Source of the DNA: Clostridia bacterium
GTDB taxonomy: Bacteria > Bacillota > Clostridia > Oscillospirales > CAG-272
NCBI GenBank assembly: GCA_017472255.1
Contig: JAFUQU010000027.1
Span: 40,033-104,032, forward strand
Reading direction: 5' to 3'
DNA length: 64,000 bases
Shown: positions 34,797 through 43,825 of the stretch, one piece after another
Numbering within the stretch: position 1 is the first letter of the stretch
Layout of the letters: each line of letters starts with the position of its first letter
The notes under the pieces: generated by a model
What the model saw: the letters and a program-made list of their open reading frames with translations, nothing else
Told to the model about the DNA's origin: nothing
The model's database searches: none
Position numbers and translations under genes: made by a program

Positions 34797-34858
34797 GTCT
34801 TTTGGAAAGAACGAATAAACTTTTTATGTAACGAATTTTTGAAAGCGCGTTCACAGAC

Positions 34859-34887
34859 TTGACAGGAGGGGGAATTTGTATTATAAT
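34859..34887 (+). promoter_or_regulatory. Predicted sigma-A promoter of the sialate esterase gene
   Basis: -35 TTGACA (34859-34864), 17-base spacer, -10 TATAAT (34882-34887), all consensus; transcription would start near 34894. Confidence 0.8.
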
Positions 34888-34922
34888 TAGGTGAGTTAAA
34901 ATTCCGCATGGGAGGTTTCGGT

Positions 34923-35915
34923 ATGAAACTTGCACAGATATTTTCAAACCACATGGTACTCCAGCAGAATAAGCCTATGCGCGTTTTCGGCGAGGGAGAG
35001 GGAGAGATCCGCGTCACCTTCCTCGGTCAGACGAAGATAGCCTCGGCTGACGGCAGATGGCTGGTCGAATTCGACGCCAGACCCTGCGGCGGTCCTTATG
35101 AGATGACCGTCGAATCGAACGGCGAGTCCGTCACGTTCACCGATATCATGATCGGCGAGGTGCTGCTCTGCTCGGGACAGTCCAATATGCAGTTCCACCT
35201 GAGCGAGGAGATTACGTCGCCCGAGGAGTATAGGAGCGACCCGATGATGCGTACTTTTGTCAGCAGACGTCCCGAGTGCAGCGAGCCGTTTCAGCCGGAG
35301 GACGGCTGGCAGCCCTGTCAGAAGGAAACGGCGGGCAATTGGACGGCGATAGGCTATCACACTGCCCGGGAGCTTCGCCGGACGAGAAACTGTGCCGTGG
35401 GCGTTATCGCCTGCTCTCAGGGCGCGTCCATTATCCAGAGCTGGATTGACGAGAAGGTCTACGAAACCAGCTTTCTCTACGACCCGGAGGTTGTGCCGTT
35501 CCACAAAAAGCGCTGTCCTGCCTATACATGGAACGAGGACGGTATGCTCTATCATTTTATGCTGGAGCCGCTGATTCCCTATTCCGTGGGCAGCGTGATC
35601 TGGTATCAGGGCGAGAGCAACGCGTTCCTTTCCGACCCGGATCACTACGTCGAGCTGCTGGCTATGATGATCGGAAGCTGGAGGCTGGTCTTCGGCGACC
35701 CGTCGCTGCCCTTCTATGTGGTGCAGATTGCCGATTTCGTCCATGCGGGCGATCAGGCGCGCTGGAAAAAGATTCAGGAGGAACAGCTCCGCGCAGAACG
35801 TGTGATTCCCTGTGTGAAGACGGTGGTCTGCGCCGATATCTGCGAGAGCGACGACATCCATCCCAAAACCAAATACAGACTGGCGGCCAGAATCGCCGCC
35901 GCAATGGAGGAATAA
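34923..35915 (+). CDS. Sialate O-acetylesterase-type SGNH hydrolase
   Basis: A 330-residue carbohydrate esterase. Seen: IFSNHMVLQQNKPMRVFG at the N-terminus, block I LCSGQSNMQFHL with the nucleophile Ser, GVIACSQGASIIQSW, VIWYQGESNAF and a terminal IHPKTKYRLAARI carrying the His. This is the sialate/acetyl-xylan esterase pattern (SASA domain), here in a compact form lacking the extra beta domains of longer family members. No signal peptide. The ATG at 34923 follows GGGAGG. Its stop lies 4 bases before the flavoprotein gene, so the two form an operon. Confidence 0.87.
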   Translation: MKLAQIFSNHMVLQQNKPMRVFGEGEGEIRVTFLGQTKIASADGRWLVEFDARPCGGPYEMTVESNGESVTFTDIMIGEVLLCSGQSNMQFHLSEEITSPEEYRSDPMMRTFVSRRPECSEPFQPEDGWQPCQKETAGNWTAIGYHTARELRRTRNCAVGVIACSQGASIIQSWIDEKVYETSFLYDPEVVPFHKKRCPAYTWNEDGMLYHFMLEPLIPYSVGSVIWYQGESNAFLSDPDHYVELLAMMIGSWRLVFGDPSLPFYVVQIADFVHAGDQARWKKIQEEQLRAERVIPCVKTVVCADICESDDIHPKTKYRLAARIAAAMEE

Positions 35916-35919
35916 TTTT

Positions 35920-36549
35920 ATGAAGGTATTATTAGTCAACGGAAGCCCCCACGAGAAGGGCTGCACCTATACCGCACTGTCCGAGGTGGCGGCGCAGCTT
36001 GCCAAAAACGGCGTGGACAGCGAGATTTTCTGGCTTGGCACCGACCCACTGCGCAGCTGTACGGCTTGCGGCGGATGTGCGAAATCCGGGAAGAAACGCT
36101 GTGTTTTCGGCGGCGATAAGGTGAACGAGGCGCTGGATATTATGGAGAGCTGCGACGGTATCGTGGTCGGCTCGCCGGTGCATTACGCCGGTCCCAGCGG
36201 ACAGATTACCAGCTTTCTCGGACGGCTGTTCTACAGCGGTTCGGCGCTGCTCCAGAACAAGCCGGGCGCAGCGGTTGTCAGCTGCCGCAGAGGCGGTGCG
36301 ACCGCAGCTTACGAATCGCTGGTGAAGTATTTCGAGATGAGCAATATGCCGCTGGTTACTTCCCAATACTGGAATCAGGTTCACGGCAGCAATCCCGACG
36401 ATGTTCGCCGGGACGAGGAGGGTTTGCAGACCATGCGCACCCTTGCCGATAACATGGCGTGGCTGCTTCGCTCCATCGAAGTCGGACGTCAGGCGGGCAT
36501 TCCGCTGCCCGAGCGGGAAGCGAAAATCCGCACGAATTTTATCCGATAA
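35920..36549 (+). CDS. Flavodoxin family protein / NADPH-dependent FMN reductase
   Basis: A 209-residue flavoprotein of the iron-sulfur-flavoprotein-like type. KVLLVNGSPHEKGCTYTAL is the FMN phosphate loop; SCTACGGCAKSGKKRC is a Cys-rich insertion with the spacing C-x2-C-x2-C-x6-C, which could hold an Fe-S cluster; VVGSPVHYAGPSGQITSFLGR is the second flavin contact. Probable role: electron transfer or quinone/nitro reduction. Cotranscribed with the sialate esterase, with no obvious functional link. Confidence 0.87.
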   Translation: MKVLLVNGSPHEKGCTYTALSEVAAQLAKNGVDSEIFWLGTDPLRSCTACGGCAKSGKKRCVFGGDKVNEALDIMESCDGIVVGSPVHYAGPSGQITSFLGRLFYSGSALLQNKPGAAVVSCRRGGATAAYESLVKYFEMSNMPLVTSQYWNQVHGSNPDDVRRDEEGLQTMRTLADNMAWLLRSIEVGRQAGIPLPEREAKIRTNFIR

Positions 36550-36555
36550 CAGAAT

Positions 36556-36590
36556 CAAGGCTCCCGGTTCGAGGGAGCCTTGAAATTTTT
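36556..36590. terminator. Bidirectional terminator
   Basis: Stem 36556-36565 with 36573-36582 (10 bp) then an A/T-rich tail on the plus strand. It lies between the convergent flavoprotein and V-ATPase genes; it coincides with the end of the ATP synthase operon. Confidence 0.75.
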
Positions 36591-37203
36591 ATGCTTTTTT
36601 CCGCTCCTTGATGACCTTGAGCGTGGTGAATTCATCCCGCTCCTTTTCCTCAAGATAGCCGGTGACATAGTGGATGGATTCCTCAAGCTGGGGAATCACA
36701 ATGTTTTTCAGCGCGTTGGCCCGCTTCTGCGACTGCTTGATGGCCTTCGCCAGACGGTAAACGCTGTTCTCCACCGCCGCCACCTGAATGGACAGCCGCT
36801 TCACCTGAATGAATTTGATATAGGCGTCGTCCAGAATCGGATTGGTGGACACAAAACCATAGCCGGGGAAAGGGGGATCGTCGGTCAGCACAACCTCGGG
36901 AATCTCAATCCCCATCACCGAGCGGTAGCGGATCATCACGTCGTTGTCCGTCTGCCGCGACATGGCAATGCGGAAAACCTCGTTCTGTCCCAGCGTCATG
37001 TTTGCCTCCTGCAAAGCCTCGTAGGCCGCTGCATAGGCCGCGTCGATCTTTCCCTGAATGGCGCGCACATCGTCCATCAAACGCATCATCTCGCGCATCA
37101 TCAGCGTTCGCTTGCGGTCCAGCAGATCGTAACCGAGTTGCGCCAGACCCAGCGATTTCTGCATGGCCATCAGGTTGCTCTTGGTCGGCGTTACGCTGCT
37201 CAT
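36589..37203 (-). CDS. atpD: V-type ATP synthase subunit D
   Basis: A 204-residue central-stalk subunit, a long alpha-helical hairpin. N-terminal [19 protein letters not shown] and C-terminal [20 protein letters not shown] are the typical D-subunit blocks. It transmits rotation between the A3B3 head and the membrane ring. It is the last gene of the operon; its start overlaps the preceding atpB fragment by 4 bases (ATGA). Confidence 0.96.
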   Translation of the reverse strand: MSSVTPTKSNLMAMQKSLGLAQLGYDLLDRKRTLMMREMMRLMDDVRAIQGKIDAAYAAAYEALQEANMTLGQNEVFRIAMSRQTDNDVMIRYRSVMGIEIPEVVLTDDPPFPGYGFVSTNPILDDAYIKFIQVKRLSIQVAAVENSVYRLAKAIKQSQKRANALKNIVIPQLEESIHYVTGYLEEKERDEFTTLKVIKERKKA

Positions 37204-37703
37204 GTCTCAGCCTCCGCCGCTTTCAGCGGCGCGACATAGTGTTCGTACTGCTCGTCGGACAGCCGCTCCAGCTCCTCACGGGGCAGAAGCGAAAGCAGCT
37301 TCCAGCCAAGGTCAAGCGTTTGATCGATGGTGCGGTTTTCGGTTCGCTCCTGGGTCAGGAATTTCTCCTCAAACTGCCGTCCGAACTCAAAGTAGAGCTT
37401 GTCGGTGGGGGACAAATCCTCCTCGCCGATGACGCTGGCCAGCGCACGGGCGTCCTGAACCTTCGCCCATGAAGCGTAAAGCTGGTTGGAAACCGCCTTG
37501 TGATCCTCACGGGTGCAGCCGTCGCCGATGCCGTCCTTCATCAGTCGGGACAAGGAGAGCAGCACCGATACCGGCGGATAGATGCCCTTCTGCTCCAGTG
37601 AGCGTTCCAACACGATCTGTCCCTCGGTGATGTATCCGGTAAGATCGGGCACAGGGTGGGTTACGTCGTCGTTGGGCATGGTCAGAATCGGAATCTGCGT
37701 CAC
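37200..37703 (-). CDS. atpB: V-type ATP synthase subunit B, C-terminal fragment (frame-shifted)
   Basis: A 167-residue open frame that begins exactly where the N-terminal fragment stops. It carries the rest of the B subunit: [19 protein letters not shown], then [16 protein letters not shown] and the helical C-terminal domain ending [15 protein letters not shown]. It can start at GTG 37703-37701, which overlaps the TGA of the first fragment (GTGA), but no ribosome site is seen apart from coupling. In intact proteins the joint reads KGSVTQIPIL; here GS and TQIPIL fall in different frames because one G is missing. Confidence 0.88.
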   Translation of the reverse strand: MTQIPILTMPNDDVTHPVPDLTGYITEGQIVLERSLEQKGIYPPVSVLLSLSRLMKDGIGDGCTREDHKAVSNQLYASWAKVQDARALASVIGEEDLSPTDKLYFEFGRQFEEKFLTQERTENRTIDQTLDLGWKLLSLLPREELERLSDEQYEHYVAPLKAAEAET

Positions 37704-38587
37704 GAACCGCTGCGGCCTTTGATTCGTCCGGCGCGCTCGTAGAGGGATGCGAAGTCGGAGTAGAGATAGCCGGGATAGCCCTTTCGCCCGGGGATTTCGC
37801 CCTTGGCGGAAGCCACCTCGCGCAATGCCTCGGCGTAGGAGGTCATATCGGTCATGATAACCAGCATATCCATGCCGTATTCGAAGGCGAAATGCTCGGC
37901 GGCGGTCAGCGCGCAGCGGGGAGTCAGGACACGCTCCACGATCGGGTCGTTGGCCAGATTCAGGAACATGATAACCCGGCTCAGCACGCCGGTTTCCTCA
38001 AAGGATCGGCGGAAGTAGTCGGCCACGTCGTTCTTTACACCCATGGCGGCGAAGACGATGCCGAACTCACTGCCCGACATATTTGCCTGACGGACAATCT
38101 GCACCGCCAGCTCGTTGTGGGACATACCCGCGCCGCTGAAAATGGGCAGCTTCTGTCCCTTGATCAGCGTGCAAAGGGCGTCGATGGAGGAAATGCCGGT
38201 TCGGATATAGTCCCGGGGATATTCGCGGGAAACGGGGTTGATGGACAGTCCGTTGATGTCGATCCGCTTCTCGGGGCAGATATCGCCCAGTCCGTCGATG
38301 GGGCGTCCCGCGCCGTCGAAGACGCGGCCCATCATGTCCCGCGCCACCGAAAGCTCCATGGGATGTCCGGTGAGACGGGTGCGAGTGCCGGACAGGGAGA
38401 TTCCCTCCGTGCCCTCAAACACCTGAATGACCGCTCTCTCGCCTTCGATTTTGATGATGCGTCCCATGCGGCGGTCGTGCTCGTTGACGGTGATTTCCAC
38501 CAGTTCCTCGTAGCAGTCATCCTGCACGCCGTCCAGCACAATCAGAGGGCCGTTGATTTCACGCAGTCCGATAAATTCTATATTCAT
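37700..38587 (-). CDS. atpB: V-type ATP synthase subunit B, N-terminal fragment (ends at a frameshift)
   Basis: A 295-residue open frame covering the N-terminal beta barrel and most of the nucleotide domain of the non-catalytic B subunit: [75 protein letters not shown] and [12 protein letters not shown], then TGA (quoted as short blocks of the protein). The family needs about 455-460 residues, so this stops one third short, directly before the conserved VTQIPIL strand. The cause is a single missing G (TCGTGACG instead of TCGGTGACG, minus strand). All neighbouring atp genes are intact, so either a sequencing error, a recent mutation or a two-chain B subunit is possible. Confidence 0.88.
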   Translation of the reverse strand: MNIEFIGLREINGPLIVLDGVQDDCYEELVEITVNEHDRRMGRIIKIEGERAVIQVFEGTEGISLSGTRTRLTGHPMELSVARDMMGRVFDGAGRPIDGLGDICPEKRIDINGLSINPVSREYPRDYIRTGISSIDALCTLIKGQKLPIFSGAGMSHNELAVQIVRQANMSGSEFGIVFAAMGVKNDVADYFRRSFEETGVLSRVIMFLNLANDPIVERVLTPRCALTAAEHFAFEYGMDMLVIMTDMTSYAEALREVASAKGEIPGRKGYPGYLYSDFASLYERAGRIKGRSGS

Positions 38588-38599
38588 TGCAAGCCCTCC

Positions 38600-40372
38600 T
38601 CAGCGGATATCGTATTTCTTTTCCAGCTCGTCGAGCCGGTCGGTGATGGTCTGCCAAAGCTCGTCGAATTTCGTCAGATCATCGTTGGGGATGCTGTATT
38701 TTGCCTTGATCAGCAGCTCAAATACGCCCTGCTCCTTGATCTGAGAGACGGGAATCTGCTTAGCCGCCAGACTCTTTGCCCGCTCATGGAGCAGCAGAAT
38801 GTACTTCATCATCAAATACTGCTTCCTTGTGGGCACGCAGCTGTCGGTCTCGTTCATGGCGTCCTGCTGCAAAAATCCCACGCGGATGACGCGGGCGGTT
38901 TCCAGCACCAGCTTCTGATCCTCGGCCAGCAGGTCGGAGCCGATCAGCTTGACGATCTCCATCAGACCGTTTTCCTCCTGAAGCAGCCCGGCAATGCGGG
39001 TGCGCATGGCGGGAAAGTCGTGGGCGATATTTGAACGGAACCAGTCGGACAGCTCCAGCGTATACTCGCTGTAGGAGTTTGTCCAGTTGACGGCGGGATA
39101 ATGCCGGGCGTAAGCCAGCGCTTTTTCCAGCGCCCAGAAGCAGCGGATGAAGCGCTTGGTGTTCTGGGTCACAGGCTCGGAGAAGTCGTTGCCCTGGGGC
39201 GATACCGCGCCGATGATCGACACGGAGGCACGGTCGCCGTGGAAGGTTTCCACAAAGGCGGCGCGCTCGTAGAAGGCGGACAGGCGGGACGGCAGATAGG
39301 CGGGATAGCCTTCTTCGGCGGGCATCTCCTCCAAACGACCGGAGATTTCGCGCAACGCCTCTGCCCAGCGGGAGGTGGAGTCAGCCATAACGGCCACATG
39401 ATAGCCCATATCCCGGTAATATTCCGCGTAGGTCACGCCGGTGTAAATCGACGCCTCGCGGGCGGCTACCGGCATATTGGAGGTGTTGGCGATCAGAATC
39501 GTCCGCTCCAGCATACTGCGTCCGGTGCGCGGGTCGTGCAGATCGGCGAATTCCTCCAGCACCTGGGTCATTTCGTTGCCGCGTTCGCCGCAGCCAACAT
39601 AAACGATGATGTCCGCATCGCTCCATTTTGCCAGCTGATGCTGGAGCATGGTCTTGCCGGTGCCGAAGCCGCCGGGAATGGCAGCCGCACCGCCCTTGGC
39701 GATGGGGAACATGGTGTCGATGACCCGCTGTCCGGTGAGCAGCGGTTCGGTGATGGGCAGACGCTTTTTCACCGGGCGGGGACGGCGGATCGGCCAGCGC
39801 TGCATCATGGTCAGCGTAACTTCCTCGCCCTCATCGCCCCAAACGCGCAGAATCGGCTCGGTGACGGTGTAAGCGCCGTCGGGAGCGGCAAAGGTGATCG
39901 TACCGCTGACACCCTGCGGGATAATCATGCGGTGGCGGATAACCGCGGTTTCGTCGCATTCGGCGTAAATTTCGCCGCCGGACACCCGGTCGCCTTCGTG
40001 CAGCAGGACGTTCACGTCCCACTTTTTGTCGGTATCCACGCCCGGCACATCGATGCCGGGAGCGATATAATGTCCGCTGACCGCTTCCAGCCGCTTCAGC
40101 GGACGTCCGATGCCGTCGTACATACCGGTCAGCAAACCGGGCGCGAGGGTGGCGGACATTGGCATACCGGTGCGTTCCACCGGTTCACCAGGGCAAACGC
40201 CGGTGGTGTTTTCATAGCACTGGATGGTGGTTCGCTCACCCGAAATGCTGATAACCTCGCCAATGAGGCGCGCCTTGCCGATGTAAACCGTCTCCATCAT
40301 GGCAAGATCAGTCTTACCGGCGATAGTGACCACCGGACCGTTGATTCCGTAGATTGTCAGTTCACCGGCCAT
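38600..40372 (-). CDS. atpA: V-type ATP synthase subunit A (catalytic)
   Basis: A 590-residue catalytic subunit. The P-loop is GGFGTGKTMLQHQLAKW (about residue 230); YVGCGERGNEMTQVLEEF carries the catalytic Glu region, MADSTSRWAEALREISGR the Walker B strand, and the roughly 80-residue non-homologous region typical of V/A-type A subunits lies between the barrel and the P-loop. Complete and normal length. It lies 12 bases before atpB and overlaps atpE by 11 bases. Confidence 0.97.
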   Translation of the reverse strand: MAGELTIYGINGPVVTIAGKTDLAMMETVYIGKARLIGEVISISGERTTIQCYENTTGVCPGEPVERTGMPMSATLAPGLLTGMYDGIGRPLKRLEAVSGHYIAPGIDVPGVDTDKKWDVNVLLHEGDRVSGGEIYAECDETAVIRHRMIIPQGVSGTITFAAPDGAYTVTEPILRVWGDEGEEVTLTMMQRWPIRRPRPVKKRLPITEPLLTGQRVIDTMFPIAKGGAAAIPGGFGTGKTMLQHQLAKWSDADIIVYVGCGERGNEMTQVLEEFADLHDPRTGRSMLERTILIANTSNMPVAAREASIYTGVTYAEYYRDMGYHVAVMADSTSRWAEALREISGRLEEMPAEEGYPAYLPSRLSAFYERAAFVETFHGDRASVSIIGAVSPQGNDFSEPVTQNTKRFIRCFWALEKALAYARHYPAVNWTNSYSEYTLELSDWFRSNIAHDFPAMRTRIAGLLQEENGLMEIVKLIGSDLLAEDQKLVLETARVIRVGFLQQDAMNETDSCVPTRKQYLMMKYILLLHERAKSLAAKQIPVSQIKEQGVFELLIKAKYSIPNDDLTKFDELWQTITDRLDELEKKYDIR

Positions 40373-41027
40373 TGGAATCGCCTCCTTCGGCAGTTACCGG
40401 CCCCAGCATCTGGGAAAAGACTTCGCGCTGGCGGAGCAGATTGTCGTCCAGCGTGGCATTGATGAGAATGCCGCCGGACACCGAGTGAAAGCGCGCGCCG
40501 CCCAGCTTAATGTTCTTGTCGGGAAGAACGCTGTAGACGGGGGCGGCTTCGGTGGTGCCGACCTCCAGCTTTTCGTCCAACAGATTGTCCAGACCCTCCA
40601 GAATGGCGTATTTGCAGGTCATGTCCCGGGGGGAAAGATAGATGGTAAAGGATAGGCTCTGACGGCGAAGTACGTCCACGCAGAGCTTCACCAGATAGTC
40701 GCGGTAGGCGTCGGTGGACGTGAAGTCGAGGATGCGTTCACGAACCCGGTCGAAGACCTGACGCATGATTTCCTCGCGGTAGAGGAGCAGCTTGCGGCGT
40801 TCCTCCATAGTGCAGCGGGACAGTTCCTGACTGTTCTGGCGGCGAATATTTTTCAGCTCGGTCTGGATGTGGTCGTAGGCCTCCGAGAGGATGCGCTTTT
40901 CGCCTTCCTCCAGGCGGCGGCGACGTTCAGCGTCCACCTCGGCGTCGATCTTTGACGCGATGGCTTCGGCCTCGCCGAGGGCTTCGTCGGCAAAGCGCCG
41001 CAGCTTTGCTTCGTCCTGTATTGACAT
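40362..41027 (-). CDS. atpE: V-type ATP synthase subunit E
   Basis: A 221-residue peripheral stalk subunit: a long N-terminal charged coiled coil (about residues 5-90, rich in R/E/A) followed by a C-terminal globular domain ending in KLGGARFHSVSGGILINATL. The usual E-subunit layout. Its end overlaps atpA. The ATG at 41027 has GGAAG upstream. Confidence 0.88.
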   Translation of the reverse strand: MSIQDEAKLRRFADEALGEAEAIASKIDAEVDAERRRRLEEGEKRILSEAYDHIQTELKNIRRQNSQELSRCTMEERRKLLLYREEIMRQVFDRVRERILDFTSTDAYRDYLVKLCVDVLRRQSLSFTIYLSPRDMTCKYAILEGLDNLLDEKLEVGTTEAAPVYSVLPDKNIKLGGARFHSVSGGILINATLDDNLLRQREVFSQMLGPVTAEGGDSNGR

Positions 41028-41064
41028 GATTTTTGCTTCCTTTCGTAAGGAATATAAGGGAAAA

Positions 41065-41370
41065 TTACAATTTCAGCCCAATCGACGTGCGAATGAATTC
41101 GCTCATGCCGGATTGGGAGCTTGCGCCGTGGCGGTCGGGAATTGCCAGAAACAGCGGCTCGCGCAGTTTGCTCATTTTCCCGGAGATGTAGCTGTCCGCC
41201 AGCGTGCGCAGCTTTTCGGTGATGAGGATGATGCCCACCGAAGGGTCGGTCAAAACCCGCTCCACGGCGGCGATGACCTCCTCCTCGGTGTGAACGACCA
41301 CACCGTCCACCCCCGCCAGCTTCAGACCGGTGAAGGTGTCGTTGTTGTCGCTGATTACGTACATTTTCAT
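41065..41370 (-). CDS. atpF: V-type ATP synthase subunit F
   Basis: A 101-residue Rossmann-like central-stalk subunit: MYVISDNNDTFTGLKLAGVD at the start and SVGIILITEKLRTLADSYI in the middle are family blocks. It sits at the tip of subunit D and regulates rotation. Its start lies 3 bases after atpK. Confidence 0.92.
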   Translation of the reverse strand: MKMYVISDNNDTFTGLKLAGVDGVVVHTEEEVIAAVERVLTDPSVGIILITEKLRTLADSYISGKMSKLREPLFLAIPDRHGASSQSGMSEFIRTSIGLKL

Positions 41371-41372
41371 GA

Positions 41373-41843
41373 TTACAGCTTAGCCAGAATCTGGATGGAA
41401 ATCAGCATACCGTACAGCGCCACGCCCTCTGCCAGAGCAACGAAAATCAGCGCCTTACCGAAGGTCTTGGGATTCTCGCTGATGGCGCCGATTGCGGCGG
41501 ACGCCGATGATGCCACGGCGATACCTGCACCGATACAGGACAGACCGGTTGCCAGCGCGGCGCCCAGCAGACCCATGCCGTAGCCGTTGGAGGACGAAAC
41601 CGTAGCCGGTACGTTGGAAACGATCTCCGCCTCTGCAACGGCAGTCGGTCCTGCTTCGTCACCGATCGGCTCTGCTGCGGAAAGATTCACGCCGAAGGCA
41701 AGTACGCAGACGGTGAAGCAGGCGGCGATATTGCCGATCAGCGCCAGCTTACGGGAGGAAGGCTTGCGAATAACGCCCAGACCGCAGAGTGCGAGCGGAA
41801 TAAGAGCGGCGAAGAAAAGAGAAGTAAAGAGGATCGTGTTCAT
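41373..41843 (-). CDS. atpK: V-type ATP synthase proteolipid subunit K
   Basis: A 156-residue membrane subunit of the rotor ring. One N-terminal helix (residues 3-25), a second hydrophobic segment (about 33-55), an Ala/Val-rich loop and the proteolipid hairpin: YGMGLLGAALATGLSCIGAG, the polar loop SENPKTFGKAL, and FVALAEGVALYGMLISIQIL with the ion-binding Glu. The residues after Glu (GVALY) and the facing helix (SSASAA) lack the Gln and Ser/Thr ligands typical of Na+-binding rings, so H+ coupling is favoured, tentatively. Gene order and neighbours are standard. Confidence 0.9.
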   Translation of the reverse strand: MNTILFTSLFFAALIPLALCGLGVIRKPSSRKLALIGNIAACFTVCVLAFGVNLSAAEPIGDEAGPTAVAEAEIVSNVPATVSSSNGYGMGLLGAALATGLSCIGAGIAVASSASAAIGAISENPKTFGKALIFVALAEGVALYGMLISIQILAKL

Positions 41844-41860
41844 TTTTGATATCTCCTGAA

Positions 41861-43798
41861 TTAAGAATTGGTATTGCTGATGCTGCCGGCGGCTTCAAAG
41901 GGGCGTCCGTCGCCCTCAAAGAACCGTCCGAACAGCTCGTAAAATTCCAGACGCAGCACCTGAATGCAGACAATCATGCCCTCAAAGCCGATGACGAACA
42001 GGTTGCCGATGACCAGAATCACCGGATTGTAGCCGGTCGCCGTCTCGGCCAGCAGGAAGACCACGCTCATCATGCCCACGTGGGACAGGGCGAATGCGCC
42101 GATTCGGATGAAGGAAATGGTGTTGGTCAGGAAGGAGAGGACGACCTCGAACAGCTCGAAGAAGTTCTCCAGAATGAAGTCCAGCTTGCTTTCGGGGATG
42201 AAATCTTTCCGATGCGCGACCAGCTTTGTCAGCGGCTCGCGCAGGAATATGATGAGCAGGCAGACCGCGATTAACAGAATCAGCGGCAGCATGGGAAGGC
42301 TGGTTTTGACGAAGCCCAGCATACTCAGCACCAGAATCACCGCGCCGATGTACATGATCAGCCCCGGCAGACCATTGTGGGAGAAGAAGATTTTTTCCGT
42401 ATTCTTCTGCCGGATGCCGTTGATGATGTTGACGATAATCACCGCCACGATCATCACTATGCCGATGCCCACCGCGCCGAACAGAACGGTGTTGATGTTT
42501 TCGTTGGGCTTGAAGCCGTGAATCAGCTCCTCCATGCCGAAAACCGAGCCGTAAAAGACGCCGAAGATCATGCTCGATACGCCCACGCACATCAGCACCT
42601 TGCCCAGCGACAGCTTCTTGAGGAACCACATCAGCGCGCCCACCAATATGATGACCGCGCCCTGCCCCAGGTCGCCAAACATCAGTCCGAAGAACAGGAA
42701 GTAGGTGATTGCCACGATGGGTGTCGGGTCGATTTCGTTGTAGGAAGGAAGTCCGTACATCCGAACGAAATCTTCAAAACCGCCGAAGATTGCAGGATTT
42801 TTCAGCTTGGTGGGCGGCACCACGCCGTTATCAAGCTGCCGCGCGCGCTCCAGCTTGCAGGTGACGCCGGGCGCTTTTTCCAGCTCCGTGACGAAGCGGT
42901 CTGCGCGGGAGGCTTCAATCCACCCGGCCAGCGTGAAGCCGGTCTCGGTGCGGATGACCTTTTTCTGAAGCTCGAAGATTCGGTCAAGGCGGGCTATCGT
43001 CCGCTGCGCGTTAAGCAGTTTAGGGGTCAGATCGGCGGTGAAGGCCTTCAGTTCCGCATCCAGCTCGGACGAGCGCTGCGCGGTCAGTTTCATTTCCTGC
43101 TCCAGCTGTACGATCGCTTCGGCAGGCGTTCCATGCGCGCGCTCAGAAATCCGCACATGCTCAAAATTCAAAGAGGCGAACAGGGCATCAATGCGCTGTG
43201 CCTTTGTGCGCGGTGTAAAGTATAAGCCCCACACCTCGCGTCCTTCCACACTTGAAGCAAAGAAGAACATATCGTCAATGTCGGACGTATAGGCCGACAG
43301 ATTGTCGTAGCTTTCGCGGGGCATCCGCCCGAAGCGGAAGCGGAAGAAGTCACAGGCGAAAAGCTGATCGAGATTTGCCCCTGTAGAACGGATGTGGTTG
43401 AGCTGGCCGAGAATCCGTTCGTCGTCATGCAGACGGGTTTCCAGCTCGCTCTTTTCATCGGTGATGCGGGATAAGCCGCTCTGCCAGAGGTCGATAGCCG
43501 ATTCGGTTTCGGCGAGGTAGCTTTTCCACGATTCCTCGTCGTCGAGAATACGGCTGTCCGCCGGGAGCATACCGCTGCGCTCGGGGGAAATTCCAGCGGA
43601 AACCCGCAGGGCATTCAGACGCGCCAGCACCGGTGTGAAGGGATTAACCTCCGTCCGGGTAACGCTGCCCGACGCACCTGTGATGTCTGCCGCGTCGTCC
43701 ATGTGAAAGCCCGGCTCGGCGACACACCGCAGCAGGGTTTGTTCGTAATTGTCGCTATTGCCATCCACGTGGATGAGTTTTAATTTTACAACAGCCAT
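41861..43798 (-). CDS. atpI: V-type ATP synthase subunit I (membrane stator, subunit a)
   Basis: A 645-residue protein. The N-terminal half (about 1-330) is cytosolic and alternates coiled coil and alpha/beta segments; the C-terminal half has seven to eight membrane helices, starting near YFLFFGLMFGDLGQGAVI and including SFIRIGAFALSHVGMM, the region with the half-channel Arg. It couples ion flow to rotor rotation and anchors the stalks. Normal size. 18 bases from atpK, 28 from atpC. Confidence 0.95.
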   Translation of the reverse strand: MAVVKLKLIHVDGNSDNYEQTLLRCVAEPGFHMDDAADITGASGSVTRTEVNPFTPVLARLNALRVSAGISPERSGMLPADSRILDDEESWKSYLAETESAIDLWQSGLSRITDEKSELETRLHDDERILGQLNHIRSTGANLDQLFACDFFRFRFGRMPRESYDNLSAYTSDIDDMFFFASSVEGREVWGLYFTPRTKAQRIDALFASLNFEHVRISERAHGTPAEAIVQLEQEMKLTAQRSSELDAELKAFTADLTPKLLNAQRTIARLDRIFELQKKVIRTETGFTLAGWIEASRADRFVTELEKAPGVTCKLERARQLDNGVVPPTKLKNPAIFGGFEDFVRMYGLPSYNEIDPTPIVAITYFLFFGLMFGDLGQGAVIILVGALMWFLKKLSLGKVLMCVGVSSMIFGVFYGSVFGMEELIHGFKPNENINTVLFGAVGIGIVMIVAVIIVNIINGIRQKNTEKIFFSHNGLPGLIMYIGAVILVLSMLGFVKTSLPMLPLILLIAVCLLIIFLREPLTKLVAHRKDFIPESKLDFILENFFELFEVVLSFLTNTISFIRIGAFALSHVGMMSVVFLLAETATGYNPVILVIGNLFVIGFEGMIVCIQVLRLEFYELFGRFFEGDGRPFEAAGSISNTNS

Positions 43799-43825
43799 GG
43801 TAGTTGCCTTTCGTTAAAAATGGGT

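Noticed and set aside
37690..37710. Programmed -1 frameshift as the explanation of split atpB.
   Set aside because: No slippery heptamer or strong downstream structure was seen; an indel or stop-restart is simpler.
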